Source: Symsagittifera roscoffensis (lineage: Eukaryota; Xenacoelomorpha; Acoela; Convolutidae). From it: a DNA stretch of 21,144 nucleotides. The notes beneath the pieces were generated by a model, which was not told where the DNA came from, did not search any database, and saw only the letters and a program-made list of their open reading frames with translations. The stretch is taken from assembly GCF_963678635.1 (NCBI RefSeq), contig NW_026971064.1, positions 1-21,144 on the forward strand. Direction: 5' to 3'. Within the stretch, counting starts at the first letter, position 1. Each line of letters begins with the position of its first letter. The position numbers and the translations under genes are program-made. Positions 18,744 to 21,144 of the stretch are shown here, in pieces.

Positions 18744-18752
18744 GAGAGAGAA
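18744..18752 (+). other. Candidate polypurine tract
   Basis: GAGAGAGAA is followed directly by TG, the expected first bases of an LTR. This is the best purine run followed by TG that I found ahead of the 3' LTR. The missing 5' LTR prevents a check. Confidence 0.3.
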
Positions 18753-19030
18753 TGACCAACCACAATCGATATGCCGCCCACAATCACAACTCAAAGGATT
18801 TAGAGTACGACTTGACTTCGCAGAAAAGGACTTCATTGAACCAGACCAATGACCACCTCGATGTTCAAGTATACGTACAGATCCGAGTAACAAGGCATCC
18901 CCTCCACGCACAATCTCCACGCCATTCCCAAACTAAGATCAGACACAAAAGAAGTTCTCCACGCAGAACAGAAAAACCTGACATAGCAAACCATTCTGAA
19001 ATCAGATTTGAGTTTGTTGCAAAGACTTAG
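18752..19030 (+). CDS. Weak candidate ORF, 92 residues, Arg/His-rich
   Basis: This ATG-started frame encodes a polar product with an Arg/Lys/His-rich second half (RHPLHAQSPRHSQTK, RHKRSSPRRTEK). If the LTR starts at 18753, it would lie in U3. Retroviral regulatory proteins can be short and arginine-rich, but there is no specific evidence for that here, and the antisense strand is also open for 88 codons. Most likely fortuitous. Confidence 0.15.
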   Translation: MTNHNRYAAHNHNSKDLEYDLTSQKRTSLNQTNDHLDVQVYVQIRVTRHPLHAQSPRHSQTKIRHKRSSPRRTEKPDIANHSEIRFEFVAKT

Positions 19031-19303
19031 TCGTTGTCACTAGAAGACACAACGTCTTATGTCTCTAACTCCAGCTTCCTGGAACTCCTTTAACAAAAAG
19101 TAAACAGAAGAAATATGATGTTCGCCAAACACCAACGTCCATCATCCATCCTTCAAATTGCAGAAGAACTATTCTAAAAAACTCTGTAAAACCCGGATGG
19201 GTGGAACCTGATCTAAACTACATTTTATGATTGGATAATTTAGATATTTTACCAATGTAAAGTATTTAATATTAACCAATCATGATCCATCTAACTAACA
19301 ACC

Positions 19304-19344
19304 CACTTATTTGTAAGTGCTGAAGTTACTTGTAATTTCAGCAC
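19304..19344 (+). promoter_or_regulatory. Two overlapping hairpins in the LTR
   Basis: CACTTA/TAAGTG (19304-19319) overlaps a stronger hairpin with arms GTGCTGAA and TTCAGCAC (19317-19344), whose interior also pairs (GTTAC with GTAAT, one G-U). The two are mutually exclusive at the shared GTG. They lie about 40-80 bases after the AT-rich promoter candidate, where the transcript 5' end would be expected, and 60 bases before AATAAA. Confidence 0.6.
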
Positions 19345-19405
19345 CAGAGAGATTTGAATTTAACTTAGAAATTAGTTGGACTCTCCCGAGCACTTCAGCA
19401 GCCGC

Positions 19406-19411
19406 AATAAA
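19406..19411 (+). terminator. Poly(A) signal AATAAA in the LTR
   Basis: This canonical hexamer lies in CCGCAATAAACC, within a region that should be R. It is followed by T-poor sequence. Cleavage would be expected about 10-30 bases downstream, which would leave roughly 170-200 bases of U5. Confidence 0.6.
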
Positions 19412-19522
19412 CCAGTATACCCTAGATCTATTGAGCCTAGCAGAGACTAGTTAAACAACCTGAGACTAGATAAGTATAAGAGTAAGATTAGGATCGGTAT
19501 TAGACTAAGAAGTTGCACGAAT

Positions 19523-21144
<1,622 letters not shown>

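Noticed and set aside
18654-18920. 88-codon antisense ORF
   Set aside because: It overlaps a sense open frame, has no family features, and everything else in the element is on the plus strand.

Overview
The window is almost entirely one giant LTR retrotransposon of the Ty3/gypsy (Metaviridae) type, read left to right, followed by about 1.5 kb of (GAT)n microsatellite. The host is probably an AT-rich metazoan: the sense strand is strongly A-rich, there are metazoan-style splice signals, and an env-like gene follows pol. The species cannot be named from the sequence.

Layout: bases 1-90 are the 3' end of a 5' LTR cut off by the window edge, and they recur exactly at 19523-19612. A possible tRNA primer-binding site starts at 93. 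A 1.2 kb leader (to 1341) holds degenerate repeats, hairpins and possible splice donors. A small basic ORF (1342-1809) overlaps a single fused gag-pro-pol ORF of 2740 codons (1784-10006). This polyprotein has a capsid-like region, a CCHC knuckle, a DSG protease, YLDD reverse transcriptase, RNase H, a DD35E integrase and a GPY motif. A 600 bp spacer follows, ending in a long pyrimidine-rich stretch with a CCACAG acceptor-like site.

The 3' block has the crowded layout of a complex retrovirus. It contains two tiny hydrophobic ORFs overlapping at ATGA, a 378-codon open frame with no ATG, and an env-like glycoprotein gene broken by an exact 1016 bp tandem duplication. An unrecognised Pro/Ser/Thr-rich gene follows, joined to env by another ATGA overlap. 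It ends at a TAA, but its frame stays open for 93 more codons. Three bases after the next stop lies a textbook intron (CAG|GTAAGT, TACTAAC, TTTCTTTAG).

The 3' non-coding part (17668 to about 18752) carries spaced GCAGTAA repeats and a run of three abutting palindromes between GGCCTAACCCACC direct repeats. A probable 3' LTR follows, with a hairpin pair, an AATAAA signal and the 90 bp terminal repeat. The element spans at least 19.6 kb, much longer than the usual 5-10 kb of Ty3/gypsy elements. Gag-pol is intact and LTR sequence is identical over the visible part, which suggests recent insertion. The env break shows that this copy cannot make a normal envelope protein.
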